Assembly: GCF_009848495.1 (NCBI RefSeq)
Contig: NZ_WWEP01000003.1
Span: 1-64,000 of the forward strand
DNA: 64,000 nt
DNA from: Flavobacterium sp. MK4S-17
GTDB lineage: Bacteria > Bacteroidota > Bacteroidia > Flavobacteriales > Flavobacteriaceae
Direction: 5' to 3'
Shown here in pieces: positions 27,278 to 35,515 of the stretch (positions are counted from its first letter, which is position 1; every line of letters starts with the position of its first letter). The notes beneath the pieces are model-generated. The model was not told where the DNA came from. It saw only the letters and a program-made list of their open reading frames with translations, and did not search any database. The position numbers were made by a program, and so were the translations under genes.

Positions 27278-27857
27278 ACTTGGTATAAAACAGGTTATGG
27301 TCTATATACTCCCAAACTTTTTGCGGCAGCAGCGGCCTTACATTTTTTTCCTGTTTAATGCTGTTACGGATAAAAGTAGATGATATTTCTATTACTGGCG
27401 CATCAACCCTGTGAATCCTTTTATGGTTTTGAAGTTCCGGCTTAATTTCCTCGGCATTTATGCGGGGATATACATAAATATCATAGTTTTCAAGCAGTAC
27501 ATCATAATTTTTCCACTTGTGCAGCGAGTTCAGGTTGTCTTCTCCCATTATAAGCGCAAACTCATGGGCGGGAAATTTTTCCTGTATGTGTGCCAGCGTA
27601 TTTACTGTATAATTAGGTTGCGGCAGGCGAAACTCAATATCGCTTGGCTTTATGTTGTTATAGTTTTCGGTTGCCAGGAATACCATTTGCAGCCTGTGGT
27701 GGTCCTCAAGCAGTGAGCTTTTCTTTTTAAGCGGATTGTGTGGTGTTACTACCATCCAAACCTGGTCCATGTCGGTATATTCGGCCATATGGTTGGCTAT
27801 AATCAGGTGGCCTACGTGTATAGGGTTAAAAGTGCCGAAATAAAGCCCTATCTTCAT
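27276..27857 (-). CDS. nadD: Nicotinate-nucleotide adenylyltransferase
   Basis: Encodes a 193-aa nucleotidyltransferase of NAD synthesis (nicotinate mononucleotide to deamido-NAD). Motifs: GTFNPIHVGH (8-17, HxGH) and ISSTFIRNSI (about 158-167, the ISSTxIR motif). Length is typical. It is last of the arsC-like/yicC/gmk/nadD cluster and follows gmk by 8 bp. Confidence 0.95.
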   Translation of the reverse strand: MKIGLYFGTFNPIHVGHLIIANHMAEYTDMDQVWMVVTPHNPLKKKSSLLEDHHRLQMVFLATENYNNIKPSDIEFRLPQPNYTVNTLAHIQEKFPAHEFALIMGEDNLNSLHKWKNYDVLLENYDIYVYPRINAEEIKPELQNHKRIHRVDAPVIEISSTFIRNSIKQEKNVRPLLPQKVWEYIDHNLFYTK

Positions 27858-27865
27858 AATCCTGT

Positions 27866-28438
27866 TTATTTGGAAATATAATCTTTTACAAGCCTGTAAG
27901 CTTCCTGCTTGGCTACATCAAGGTCATAATTTTTAATTATAGTATCAAACTGCGGTGCCGTTGCCAGCTCAACCGAAGCTTTGGCAATACGCATATTTAT
28001 TTTATCATCGCTTTCTGTACTGCGTTTCTTCAGGCGGATTTTAAGCTCATCTACGCTTGGAGGCTTTACAAAAACAGCAAGTGTTTCTTCAGGAAATTTT
28101 TTCTTAATGCGCAAGCCTCCCGCTACATCAATATCAAAAATTACATTTTTGCCCATGCTCCATATACGTTCCACTTCGCTTTTAAGCGTACCGTAAAAAT
28201 TATCGCGGTAAACTTCTTCCCACTCCACAAAATCTTCAGCCTTTATGTGTTTTTTAAACTCGTCAATAGACATAAAGTAATAATCTTTGCCATTTTGCTC
28301 CTCGCCCCTTGGGCTGCGTGTGGCCGCCGATATTGAAAATTCAAGGTTAAGTTCCGGCTGTTCCAGCAGGTGTCTTACTATAGTGGTTTTGCCCGAACCG
28401 GAAGGTGCGGAAAATACAATCAGTTTGCCGTTTTTCAT
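27866..28438 (-). CDS. gmk: Guanylate kinase
   Basis: Encodes 190 aa; phosphorylates GMP to GDP. P-loop: SAPSGSGKTT (about 10-19). GMP-binding residues lie in SAATRSPRGEEQNGKDYYF (about 38-56), and the VIFDIDVAGG segment is at about 98. Full length. It sits between yicC and nadD, a common Bacteroidota arrangement. Confidence 0.95.
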   Translation of the reverse strand: MKNGKLIVFSAPSGSGKTTIVRHLLEQPELNLEFSISAATRSPRGEEQNGKDYYFMSIDEFKKHIKAEDFVEWEEVYRDNFYGTLKSEVERIWSMGKNVIFDIDVAGGLRIKKKFPEETLAVFVKPPSVDELKIRLKKRSTESDDKINMRIAKASVELATAPQFDTIIKNYDLDVAKQEAYRLVKDYISK

Positions 28439-28474
28439 GTAGTTGTGTGTTTGTGGGGGTAGTACAGGTAAATT

Positions 28475-29332
28475 TTAAAGCACGTTTAATACCTGTTCTT
28501 TTATTTTTTCAAGTTCATCTTTCATCTGTACAACCAGCTTTTGCATTTGCGCATGGTTGGATTTTGAGCCCATAGTATTTATTTCGCGGCCCATTTCCTG
28601 TGTTATAAAGCCAAGCTTTCTGCCATTTGCCTCATTACCTGCAAGAGTTTCCATAAAATAATTAAGGTGGTTTTCCAGCCTTACCTTTTCTTCGGTTATA
28701 TCCATTTTTTCCAGGTAGTAAATCAGTTCCTGCTCAAAACGGTTTTCGTCAACGTTTATTTTTAGCTCCTCGATTGCTGCGCTAAGCCTGTTTTTTACAT
28801 TTTGTATGCGTTCTGAATCATAGGAAACAGTTTCCTTCATTAAAGACATTATGTTGGAAACCCTTACTAAAAATTCTTTCTCCAAAGCAATTCCTTCGGA
28901 AACCCTGAAATTATGTATATTTTCCAGTGCCTGGTTTATAACGCCCTGTATAGGTGCCCAGTCACTTTCCTCAATATCATCACGCTCGGTTTTAAGTGCA
29001 TCCGGCATGCGGACTGCCATTTTAAGCAGTTCGGTTTCATCGCTGTTTACCACCTCCCTTAGCTGGTTTATGTAGGCCTTAACAATGGGAATATTTACTT
29101 TGGAAGACGTTTCTTCTCCTGTAACCTCAACAAAAAGGGAAAAATCAACTTTACCCCGCTCCAGTTTTTGTGCAATAACATTGCGGAGTGCAAGTTCCTT
29201 TTCACGGAAAGCGGAAGGCATACGCACACTCAGGTCGAGCCCTTTGCTGTTAAGCGATTTTATTTCAACAGTTACTTTTTTGTTGGGCAATTGCAAAGAT
29301 GCCTTGCCAAACCCTGTCATTGATTGTATCAT
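28475..29332 (-). CDS. yicC: YicC family endoribonuclease
   Basis: Encodes 285 aa. The start MIQSMTGFGKA and the C-terminal TQEMGREINTMGSKSN segment are diagnostic for YicC (YicC_N and DUF1732 domains). YicC/YloC proteins have been described as endoribonucleases. The middle part is helical. It lies upstream of gmk and probably shares its transcript. Confidence 0.93.
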   Translation of the reverse strand: MIQSMTGFGKASLQLPNKKVTVEIKSLNSKGLDLSVRMPSAFREKELALRNVIAQKLERGKVDFSLFVEVTGEETSSKVNIPIVKAYINQLREVVNSDETELLKMAVRMPDALKTERDDIEESDWAPIQGVINQALENIHNFRVSEGIALEKEFLVRVSNIMSLMKETVSYDSERIQNVKNRLSAAIEELKINVDENRFEQELIYYLEKMDITEEKVRLENHLNYFMETLAGNEANGRKLGFITQEMGREINTMGSKSNHAQMQKLVVQMKDELEKIKEQVLNVL

Positions 29333-29350
29333 GCAGAAAAATTAAAGCTA

Positions 29351-29358
29351 CAAAGTTA
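29351..29358 (-). promoter_or_regulatory. Candidate -7 element for yicC-gmk-nadD
   Basis: The minus strand reads TAACTTTG, a match to TAnnTTTG ending 18 nt before the yicC ATG. No -33 TTG is seen at normal spacing. Confidence 0.45.
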
Positions 29359-29375
29359 ATAAAAATAAACAGAGG

Positions 29376-29389
29376 CAGGAGTGCCTGCA
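29376..29389 (-). terminator. Weak hairpin after the arsC-like gene
   Basis: GCAGG and CCTGC arms with a 4-nt AGTG centre lie just past the arsC-like stop codon. On the minus strand a T-rich stretch (CTGTTTATTTTT) follows. It may separate the arsC-like gene from the yicC promoter. Confidence 0.4.
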
Positions 29390-29399
29390 CCTTTGTTGT

Positions 29400-29750
29400 T
29401 TATTGTAAATGGTTTACAGCTTCATCTATTACCTTTTTACTGTTGCCGATAAAAATTTTATCTCCGTCAATAATTACAGGCCGGCTTAAAAAGGTATAGT
29501 GTTCTAAAATTAAATCCCTGTAATCACTTTCAGCAAGTGCTTTGTCTTTCAGTCCTCTTTCTTTGTATAAAGTTGCCCTCCGGCTGAAAAGTGCTTCATA
29601 GCTGCCTGCCAGTTGCTTCATAGTGTCAAGCTGTTGTGGTGTTATAGGTTCCTGTTTTATATCCTGAAGCTTAAAGCCTTCAATATTTGGCAGTAATTTA
29701 ATTATACGCTTGCAGGTATCGCAAGTTTTCAGGTAAAAAATAGTTTTCAT
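29400..29750 (-). CDS. ArsC/Spx-like thioredoxin-fold protein
   Basis: Encodes 116 aa from the ATG at 29750; an upstream frame of 7 codons is ignored because it lies between promoter and start, and because 115-120 aa is the family norm. The N-terminus reads MKTIFYLKTCDTCKRI, giving a CxxC pair. The C-terminal half has the ArsC-family FLSRPVIIDGDKIFIGN segment with the conserved Arg-Pro. It may be an arsenate reductase-like or Spx-like protein; no ars genes are nearby, so a true arsenate role is doubtful. Confidence 0.85.
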   Translation of the reverse strand: MKTIFYLKTCDTCKRIIKLLPNIEGFKLQDIKQEPITPQQLDTMKQLAGSYEALFSRRATLYKERGLKDKALAESDYRDLILEHYTFLSRPVIIDGDKIFIGNSKKVIDEAVNHLQ

Positions 29751-29768
29751 AAGCTGCATATAAAACGC

Positions 29769-29776
29769 CAAAGGTA
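29769..29776 (-). promoter_or_regulatory. Candidate -7 element for the arsC-like gene
   Basis: The minus strand reads TACCTTTG (TAnnTTTG), ending 18 nt before the ATG at 29750. This supports the shorter start. No -33 element is evident. Confidence 0.45.
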
Positions 29777-29828
29777 AGTTATGTTTTACAGATTGGAAAA
29801 ATACTTATTTTTATAAAAATTAAATGTG

Positions 29829-30284
29829 ATGGACAAAACCTTTAGTGTAGTGCGCAAAAGCAGGGAACTATTGTTGTCGTTTCTTAATAATTATTCTGTT
29901 GAACAGCTTAATAAAATACCACATGGTTTTAACAATAACCTGTTTTGGAATATTGCACATGTGGTTGTATCGCAGCAATTACTGGTATATAAATTATCTG
30001 GTTTGGAAATGATGGTTAGCAGCGAAATGGTGAACAGCTACAGGAAAGGTACCAGGCCTGTTAAAGATAGTACCATTGCCGAGGTGGAGGAATTAAAAAG
30101 CCTGCTTTTTTCTACAATTAATAAAACGGAACAGGATTATAAAAATGGCATTTTTGTGAATTATCATACATTTACTTCAGAATTTGGATATGTAATGGCA
30201 TCAGTAGATGATGCCCTTGCATTTAATAATTTTCATGAAGGTGTCCACTTAGGCGTTATGATGGGTATCCGTAAGTTTTTATAG
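29829..30284 (+). CDS. DinB family protein
   Basis: Encodes 151 aa from the ATG at 29829 (a GTG lies one codon upstream). It has a DinB/YfiT-like four-helix bundle with family features: NNLFWNIAHVVVSQQLL (first metal His near residue 39) and a late HEGVHLGVMMGIRK motif, giving His-x-x-x-His. These proteins are metal-binding, often thiol-dependent transferases; the substrate is unknown. It is convergent with the next gene. Confidence 0.85.
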   Translation: MDKTFSVVRKSRELLLSFLNNYSVEQLNKIPHGFNNNLFWNIAHVVVSQQLLVYKLSGLEMMVSSEMVNSYRKGTRPVKDSTIAEVEELKSLLFSTINKTEQDYKNGIFVNYHTFTSEFGYVMASVDDALAFNNFHEGVHLGVMMGIRKFL

Positions 30285-30290
30285 CATCAT

Positions 30291-30698
30291 TTAGCTTAGC
30301 AATACACCGTCTTTAAATATTACAGGAATTTCCTTTACGTTTTCGGTATTGATGCTTCCGGCTTTAAATACAAAGTTTTTATCGTAAAGGGTGTTCCCTT
30401 TAAAAAAAGTAACCATAAAGCTGTTATTAAGCGCAAGCACGCTTTCTTCAATCATTTCAATTTTTACAGCGGTATTGGCAGGCACTTCAACAAAAGCATG
30501 GCGCATGGTTGATGTTTTACGCTGCTCGCCGTTTATTTCTCCCCAGGCGTTAGATACCACTATGGCCGTTTCAAGCTTTTCTTCCCCATCATTAATAAGA
30601 TAGGCATACCATGTATTTTCCATAAAATCGTCATTCCATTCCTGCAGGGCAGCTACATATACATTTTCAACTTTTGGTATTATTATATCTTTTTTCAT
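30291..30698 (-). CDS. Conserved hypothetical protein
   Basis: Encodes 135 aa with no signal peptide or membrane segment. It is predicted beta-rich: repeated short strands, for example NTWYAYLINDGEEKLETAIVV, HAFVEVPANTAVKIEMI and NSFMVTFFKGNTLYDKNFVF. I do not recognise a named domain. It ends 6 bp from the DinB stop and faces away from the NlpE-like gene. A small immunoglobulin-like or cupin-like fold would fit the strand pattern, but that is a guess. Confidence 0.65.
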   Translation of the reverse strand: MKKDIIIPKVENVYVAALQEWNDDFMENTWYAYLINDGEEKLETAIVVSNAWGEINGEQRKTSTMRHAFVEVPANTAVKIEMIEESVLALNNSFMVTFFKGNTLYDKNFVFKAGSINTENVKEIPVIFKDGVLLS

Positions 30699-30754
30699 TT
30701 TATTTAATAGGTTTTAATTTTTTTGAGGCGTAACTTTAATTTAAATCTATAGTT

Positions 30755-31222
30755 ATGAAACAACTATTATATCTTTTTGCCTTTGTATCCCTTATTGCCT
30801 GCAAAGATGGTAAAAAAGCTGATGCCGGGCAAAACAATAACGAACCGGCTGTAGAGGTAACCGAATTGCAAAATGATAAAGCCCCCGATATGCATAACAG
30901 TGCCAATTCGCTGGACTGGGTAGGGGAGTACTCAGGGATATTATCCTGCTGGAACGGCTGTGAAGGTTATAAACATATTATTGAGCTCAAAAAAGACAGC
31001 ACTTATACTTTAACATTACAGGCCCTGGGCATAGATGATAAACCAAGGACACTAAATGGTAAATTTAACTGGAGTGATAACGGAAGCATAATTACGCTTG
31101 ATGCCGAAGGCGACCATTTAAAATTTAAAGTAATGGAAAATATGCTGAAAAAACTGGATAAGTTTGGCAATGAGGAGCAGGGGGCACCACAGGCAAAATA
31201 TTTATTACATAAAGTACAGTAA
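30755..31222 (+). CDS. NlpE-like copper-resistance lipoprotein
   Basis: Encodes 155 aa. The lipoprotein signal ends in LIAC (Cys17). A low-complexity linker (to about 50) precedes an NlpE N-terminal-like barrel (about 52-150): DWVGEYSGILSCWNGCEGYKHIIEL, then YTLTLQALG, GKFNWSDNGSIITL and a final strand. The Cys-x-x-x-Cys pair (CWNGC) is typical of NlpE homologues and may bind metal or form a disulfide. It is probably outer-membrane anchored. The C-terminal NlpE domain of E. coli is absent. Confidence 0.82.
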   Translation: MKQLLYLFAFVSLIACKDGKKADAGQNNNEPAVEVTELQNDKAPDMHNSANSLDWVGEYSGILSCWNGCEGYKHIIELKKDSTYTLTLQALGIDDKPRTLNGKFNWSDNGSIITLDAEGDHLKFKVMENMLKKLDKFGNEEQGAPQAKYLLHKVQ

Positions 31223-31235
31223 TAAAATAAAAGGC

Positions 31236-31279
31236 AAGTGTAATTATGAACAGGCTTAAAGCAGTCCGCAATTACACTT
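31236..31279. terminator. Hairpin between convergent nlpE-like and pheS genes
   Basis: Perfect 10-bp arms AAGTGTAATT and AATTACACTT have a 24-nt loop. An alternative 9-bp pairing (AAGGCAAGT at 31231 with ACTTGCCTT at 31292) overlaps it and extends into the pheS end. Confidence 0.4.
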
Positions 31280-31285
31280 CTTTAA

Positions 31286-32305
31286 TTATATACTTGCCTT
31301 AAACTGTTCCAGGAAACGCACATCATTTTCATAAAACATGCGGATATCGCTAATCTGGTAAAGAAGCATGGCAATGCGTTCAATACCCATACCAAAAGCA
31401 AAGCCGTTATATTTTGCCGCGTCAATGCCGCAGTTTTTAAGTACATTAGGGTCAACCATACCACAGCCCATAATTTCCAGCCAGCCTGTACCTTTGGTTA
31501 TCCTGTAATCTATTTCGGTTTTAAGCCCCCAGTAAATATCCACTTCGGCACTCGGTTCAGTAAAAGGGAAGTAAGAAGGACGAAGCCTTATTTTACTTTT
31601 GCCAAACATTTCCTTAGTGAAATATAAAAGGGTCTGCTTTAAACCGGCAAAAGAAACATCTTTATCTATATACAGGCCTTCCACCTGGTGGAAGATACAA
31701 TGTGAACGCGATGATATTGCCTCATTACGAAAAACCCTGCCCGGTGAAATAGTACGTATGGGCGGTTTATTATTTTCCATATACCTCACCTGTACTGATG
31801 AAGTATGCGTGCGCAGCAAAACATCTGGATTGGTTTGTATAAAAAAGGTGTCCTGCATATCGCGTGCCGGGTGGTATTCCGGCAGGTTTAAAGCGGTAAA
31901 GTTATGCCAGTCATCTTCAATTTCCGGCCCCTCGCTAACATTAAACCCTATATTGGAGAATATATCTATAATCTGGTTTTTAACAATAGAAATAGGGTGG
32001 CGGCTACCCAGCGAAAGTGGCTCTCCGGGACGTGTAAGGTCGCCATAAATACCTTTGGCCTCTTCTTTGCTTTCCAAAGCCTCCTGAAGCTGGGTTACTT
32101 TATCCTGTGCGGCATTTTTAAGGGTGTTTATAACCTGCCCAAACTCTTTTTTTTGCTCATTGGGAACATTTTTAAATTCCGCAAAAAACTCATTAAGAAT
32201 ACCTTTTTTACCCAGAAATTTAATCCTGAAGGCTTCCAGTTCTTCTTTGTTTTGAGTGGTAAAAGCTTCGGCTTCGGCTATATAGCCTTTAATCTTGTCT
32301 ATCAT
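31286..32305 (-). CDS. pheS: Phenylalanine--tRNA ligase alpha subunit
   Basis: Encodes 339 aa. The N-terminal coiled-coil arm (about 1-85) is followed by the class II catalytic core: SLGSRHPIS (about 97-105), the motif 2 region [25 protein letters not shown] (about 190-215) and motif 3 [16 protein letters not shown] (about 303-318). It charges tRNA-Phe together with PheT, which is not in the window. Full length. Confidence 0.96.
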   Translation of the reverse strand: MIDKIKGYIAEAEAFTTQNKEELEAFRIKFLGKKGILNEFFAEFKNVPNEQKKEFGQVINTLKNAAQDKVTQLQEALESKEEAKGIYGDLTRPGEPLSLGSRHPISIVKNQIIDIFSNIGFNVSEGPEIEDDWHNFTALNLPEYHPARDMQDTFFIQTNPDVLLRTHTSSVQVRYMENNKPPIRTISPGRVFRNEAISSRSHCIFHQVEGLYIDKDVSFAGLKQTLLYFTKEMFGKSKIRLRPSYFPFTEPSAEVDIYWGLKTEIDYRITKGTGWLEIMGCGMVDPNVLKNCGIDAAKYNGFAFGMGIERIAMLLYQISDIRMFYENDVRFLEQFKASI

Positions 32306-32325
32306 TGTTGATTTATAAAAGTGTG

Positions 32326-32333
32326 CAAATTTA
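32326..32333 (-). promoter_or_regulatory. Candidate -7 element for pheS
   Basis: The minus strand reads TAAATTTG (TAnnTTTG), ending 20 nt before the pheS ATG. No -33 TTG is evident. Confidence 0.4.
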
Positions 32334-32399
32334 ATTATTTTAAATTTTAAGCGCCAGTATTTAAAGTTTAATTACAGGGTTTAACACTGCTTTGCCAAA

Positions 32400-32756
32400 T
32401 CAGGTAATAACTCCTTTTTCAAGGAAATAATCAACAATAGCTCCTTTCATTAAAACTGATTGTTCGCCCGCTTTTAATGGAGGAAGCATCTCCTTAACTT
32501 TATAGTGGGGCCAACCTTCCTCATCAAAATAATCAAATTCATAGTAGCCGTAAGGTTCCAGCAGCCTGCATATTGCAATGTGCATGAGGTTTACCTTTTC
32601 ATCTTTTTTAAACTTGCGGTTAAACTTGCCGAGTTCCTGCACGCCTATAAGGTAAATAATAGAGTCAAGGTCAAGTGTTTCACCGTCGGCAAAGCGGTTG
32701 GATAGTATGTTTACAAGCTGTTCCCAGCGTTCTTTCAGTTGTTCGTCTCTGGACAT
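32400..32756 (-). CDS. Conserved hypothetical protein
   Basis: Encodes 118 aa from MSRDEQLKERW; the frame opens 7 codons earlier. It is helical and acidic, with a conserved-looking LDLDSIIYLIGVQELGK segment (about 30-46), LMHIAICRLLEPYGYYEFDYFDEEGWPH (about 57-84) and a final FLEKGVIT. No membrane part. I recognise it only as a conserved flavobacterial cytoplasmic protein without a function. It is divergent from cvpA. Confidence 0.7.
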   Translation of the reverse strand: MSRDEQLKERWEQLVNILSNRFADGETLDLDSIIYLIGVQELGKFNRKFKKDEKVNLMHIAICRLLEPYGYYEFDYFDEEGWPHYKVKEMLPPLKAGEQSVLMKGAIVDYFLEKGVIT

Positions 32757-32817
32757 TAAATTACTTTTATTCTGCAAAGATAGGCACTTAAAGATTAATG
32801 TGCATTTACACTAAGTT

Positions 32818-32847
32818 TTGCATTTTTGGTTCCAAAAGTTAACTTTG
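32818..32847 (+). promoter_or_regulatory. cvpA promoter (TTG-N19-TAACTTTG)
   Basis: TTG at 32818-32820, 19 nt, then TAACTTTG at 32840-32847 match the flavobacterial consensus in both elements and spacing. The -7 element ends only 5 nt before the ATG at 32853. Confidence 0.65.
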
Positions 32848-32852
32848 CCTTT

Positions 32853-33383
32853 ATGGCATTACCGGATATTATACTTGGCGGCTTTCTGCTTTATGGCTTT
32901 TTAAGGGGAATTTGGAAAGGTTTGTTTACAGAACTGGCTTCGCTTGTGGCATTATTAGCAGGAATATATATTGCGGTTAAGTTTTCGGGTTTTGCAGGGA
33001 GTGTTATTGCCGGTTATGTTTCCTGGCAGCCTAAATATATAACCATTGCAGCATTTGTAATTACCTTTATTGCGGTAGTTGTTGGGATTATACTGCTGGG
33101 GAAGTTTTTTACAAAACTTGCTGGCTTTGCAAGCCTTGGCTGGCTTAACAGGATTTTAGGCGGTGTCTTTGGGTTTTTAAAATGGGTACTTATTTTAAGC
33201 GTATCACTTCAGTTTTTCCTTAATCTTAATAAAAACAATGCCTTTGCCGAAGAAAGCACTCTTAAAAAATCCTTTTTCTTTTATCCTGTGCTTGAGGTTT
33301 CAAACACTATATATCCTGCACTTGAGGAGTGGTTTGCAGATTTTAAAAGTGAAGGTTACCAGCCGGAGCAGCAGGAAGATTAG
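32853..33383 (+). CDS. cvpA: CvpA family membrane protein
   Basis: Encodes 176 aa from ATG 32853; an extension to 32826 would start at TTG and overlap the promoter. Four membrane helices are seen (about 5-20, 24-45, 62-83, 100-122). The family start motif DIILGGFLLYGFLRGIWKGLFTE (about 5-27) and the later GWLNRILGGVFGFLKW segment identify CvpA, linked in E. coli to colicin V production and biofilm or envelope stress. Its C-terminal tail is Gln/Glu-rich. It is convergent with the next gene, 1 bp apart. Confidence 0.88.
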   Translation: MALPDIILGGFLLYGFLRGIWKGLFTELASLVALLAGIYIAVKFSGFAGSVIAGYVSWQPKYITIAAFVITFIAVVVGIILLGKFFTKLAGFASLGWLNRILGGVFGFLKWVLILSVSLQFFLNLNKNNAFAEESTLKKSFFFYPVLEVSNTIYPALEEWFADFKSEGYQPEQQED

Positions 33384-33384
33384 C

Positions 33385-34164
33385 TTATTTTACTTTCAGG
33401 TATTGCTCAATTTCGTTATAAGGCAAAAGCAGCTCTTTTTCCTGTTCTGCATATGAGGCTATTTCATAAGGATTATAATACAGTAAAAGTCCTTCATCTG
33501 TAAAGAAAATATTTTGCGGCAGGATAAATTTATCGTTCTCAAACATTAGGCCTGTTGTATTTATAGATTTACCCATAGGAATTTTAAACTTTTCCCTGAA
33601 TTGTTTTTCTGCAAAATCTGTAAAGCTCGCCTCGTCCTTAAAAATATCACTATATGTTAAAGATTTTCCTGTTTCCGGATTAAATAAAAGAGAGCGTTTT
33701 CCTGCATAGCCATGCGCTCCGCCGGTGTAGGTGTAATGCTCCAGGTTTATGTTAAGCACCTTGTCAGACCGGTAAGCTATAAAAGCATTTACATCCCCTT
33801 CCCAGCCTAATGCTTCTCGGGGGTATTCGTTTTTAAGTTCCTCATACGATTTTATGAACGAAGCCATAAGGTCGTCATAATTATTGGCAGCATAAGGCTG
33901 CTCGCCAAAAAATATAATTTTCCGTACTACATCAAAAACCTTTTTATTAATACTGTCTGATGCAACTTCAGGGCCTTCAGCTATGGGTACATCAATGGTT
34001 ACTTTTGGGCAGTTATCTTTACAGGGAAGCGAAGTTTTTTTGCTATAGTGCTGTGCGGTAAATGTAAGTTGCTGTACTTCTTTGGGTTCGTTATTTTCCT
34101 CTTTATCTTTTTTGCAGCCTGCAAGCAACAGTGTGGCAAAAAGCAGTAAGGTATAATGTTTCAT
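33385..34164 (-). CDS. DUF3298/DUF4163 lipoprotein (RsiV-like)
   Basis: Encodes 259 aa. The lipoprotein signal ends in LLAGC (Cys17), followed by Lys/Glu-rich residues. A DUF4163-like N-terminal region (about 30-120) and a DUF3298 domain (about 130-255; YTGGAHGYAGKRSLLFNPETGKSLTYSDIF, then GLLLYYNPYEIASYAEQ) match the extracytoplasmic part of RsiV-type proteins. The role in Bacteroidota is unknown. The GGAHG motif is family-diagnostic. Confidence 0.85.
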   Translation of the reverse strand: MKHYTLLLFATLLLAGCKKDKEENNEPKEVQQLTFTAQHYSKKTSLPCKDNCPKVTIDVPIAEGPEVASDSINKKVFDVVRKIIFFGEQPYAANNYDDLMASFIKSYEELKNEYPREALGWEGDVNAFIAYRSDKVLNINLEHYTYTGGAHGYAGKRSLLFNPETGKSLTYSDIFKDEASFTDFAEKQFREKFKIPMGKSINTTGLMFENDKFILPQNIFFTDEGLLLYYNPYEIASYAEQEKELLLPYNEIEQYLKVK

Positions 34165-34229
34165 GGTTTAATAATGTTATTGTTTTGTAAAAGGCAGTAT
34201 ATCTTTACAAATAGATAACCAAATTACAG

Positions 34230-34237
34230 TAAATTTG
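34230..34237 (+). promoter_or_regulatory. Candidate -7 element for the cystathionine gamma-synthase-type gene
   Basis: TAAATTTG matches TAnnTTTG and ends 32 nt before the ATG at 34270. No -33 TTG is evident. Confidence 0.4.
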
Positions 34238-34269
34238 CCTGAAAAGTAATAAAAGAGAATTTAAATTAT

Positions 34270-35412
34270 ATGAAATTTAACACAAAAACAATACATGGCG
34301 GGCAGCACCATGACCCCAGTACAGGGGCGGTAATGCCGCCTGTTTACCAAACCTCAACATTTGTTCAAACAAGCCCTGGCGTGCACAGTGGTTATGAGTA
34401 TAGCCGGGCAGCCAACCCAACCCGCACCGCACTGGAAAATGCACTTGCCAGCATAGAGAATGGTACAAGGGGATTGGCTTTTTCTTCGGGGCTTGCAGCT
34501 ACCGATTGTGTATTGAAAACCCTTAAACCCGGTGATGAGGTTATTGCAATGGACGATTTATATGGCGGCACCTACAGGATGTTTACCCGCATATACCAGG
34601 ACTATGAAATAAAATTCCATTTTGTTGATATGAACGACCTGGAAAAATTTAAATCGCTTTTTACTGAAAACACCAAGCTTGTTTGGGTTGAAACGCCTAC
34701 CAACCCCCTCATGAAGCTTGCAGATATTGAAGCAATAGCAAAAATTGCAAAAGAGAAAAAAGTGCTTTTTGCCGTTGATAATACTTTTGCCACACCCTAC
34801 CTGCAAAGGCCGCTTGACATGGGCGCTGATATAGTTATGCATTCTGCAACAAAATATTTAGGAGGGCACTCCGATGTTATAGCGGGGGCACTTATTGTAA
34901 AAGATGAGGCACTTGGCGAAAAATTGCATTTTACCCAGTTTGCCACGGGGGCAACATTAGGCCCGCAGGATTCCTATCTGGTTTTAAGGGGTATAAAAAC
35001 CCTGCACCTGCGCATGCAGCGCCATTGCGAAAACGGACAAAAAGTGGCAGAATATCTAAACAGCCACTCCCTTGTAGATAAAGTATTTTACCCGGGGCTT
35101 GACAGCCATCCCTTTTATAATATAGCTAAAAAGCAAATGAAAGGCGGATTTGGCGGAATGGTTTCTTTTACCTTTAAATCAGGTAAAAAAGAAGATGCCA
35201 TTAAATTCCTGGAAAATTTAAAAGTATTTACCCTTGCAGAATCTTTAGGCGGAGTAGAGTCTTTAGCCAATCATCCGGCACTTATGACGCATGCTTCCAT
35301 ACCGGAAGAAAAACGTAAGGAAATTGGCATAAGTGATGACCTTGTGCGCCTTAGCGTTGGGGTGGAGGATGCCGAAGACCTTATTGCTGATTTAGAGCAG
35401 GCTTTGGTATAA
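34270..35412 (+). CDS. Cystathionine gamma-synthase / gamma-lyase (Cys/Met metabolism PLP enzyme)
   Basis: Encodes 380 aa. Features: YSRAANPTR (44-52), SSGLAAT (72-78), AVDNTFATPYLQRP (168-181) with the cofactor Asp, and SATKYLGGHSD (192-202) with Lys195 forming the PLP Schiff base. Later LAESLGGVESLANHPA and LVRLSVGVED bind the substrate carboxylate. Sequence alone does not separate synthase (transsulfuration from O-succinyl/acetyl-homoserine) from lyase. A free-standing gene with its own promoter-like element. Confidence 0.9.
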   Translation: MKFNTKTIHGGQHHDPSTGAVMPPVYQTSTFVQTSPGVHSGYEYSRAANPTRTALENALASIENGTRGLAFSSGLAATDCVLKTLKPGDEVIAMDDLYGGTYRMFTRIYQDYEIKFHFVDMNDLEKFKSLFTENTKLVWVETPTNPLMKLADIEAIAKIAKEKKVLFAVDNTFATPYLQRPLDMGADIVMHSATKYLGGHSDVIAGALIVKDEALGEKLHFTQFATGATLGPQDSYLVLRGIKTLHLRMQRHCENGQKVAEYLNSHSLVDKVFYPGLDSHPFYNIAKKQMKGGFGGMVSFTFKSGKKEDAIKFLENLKVFTLAESLGGVESLANHPALMTHASIPEEKRKEIGISDDLVRLSVGVEDAEDLIADLEQALV

Positions 35413-35460
35413 TAACAGTAGGAAAAAGCAACTATATATAGCTGTATTTTAAGAAAAATG

Positions 35461-35468
35461 TATATTTG
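35461..35468 (+). promoter_or_regulatory. Candidate -7 element for gdhA
   Basis: TATATTTG matches TAnnTTTG, 47 nt upstream of the gdhA ATG. No -33 TTG is evident. Confidence 0.4.
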
Positions 35469-35515
35469 CTGTAATCTACGAAAACGTTTTCATAAACAAC
35501 AAAACAACAGATTTT

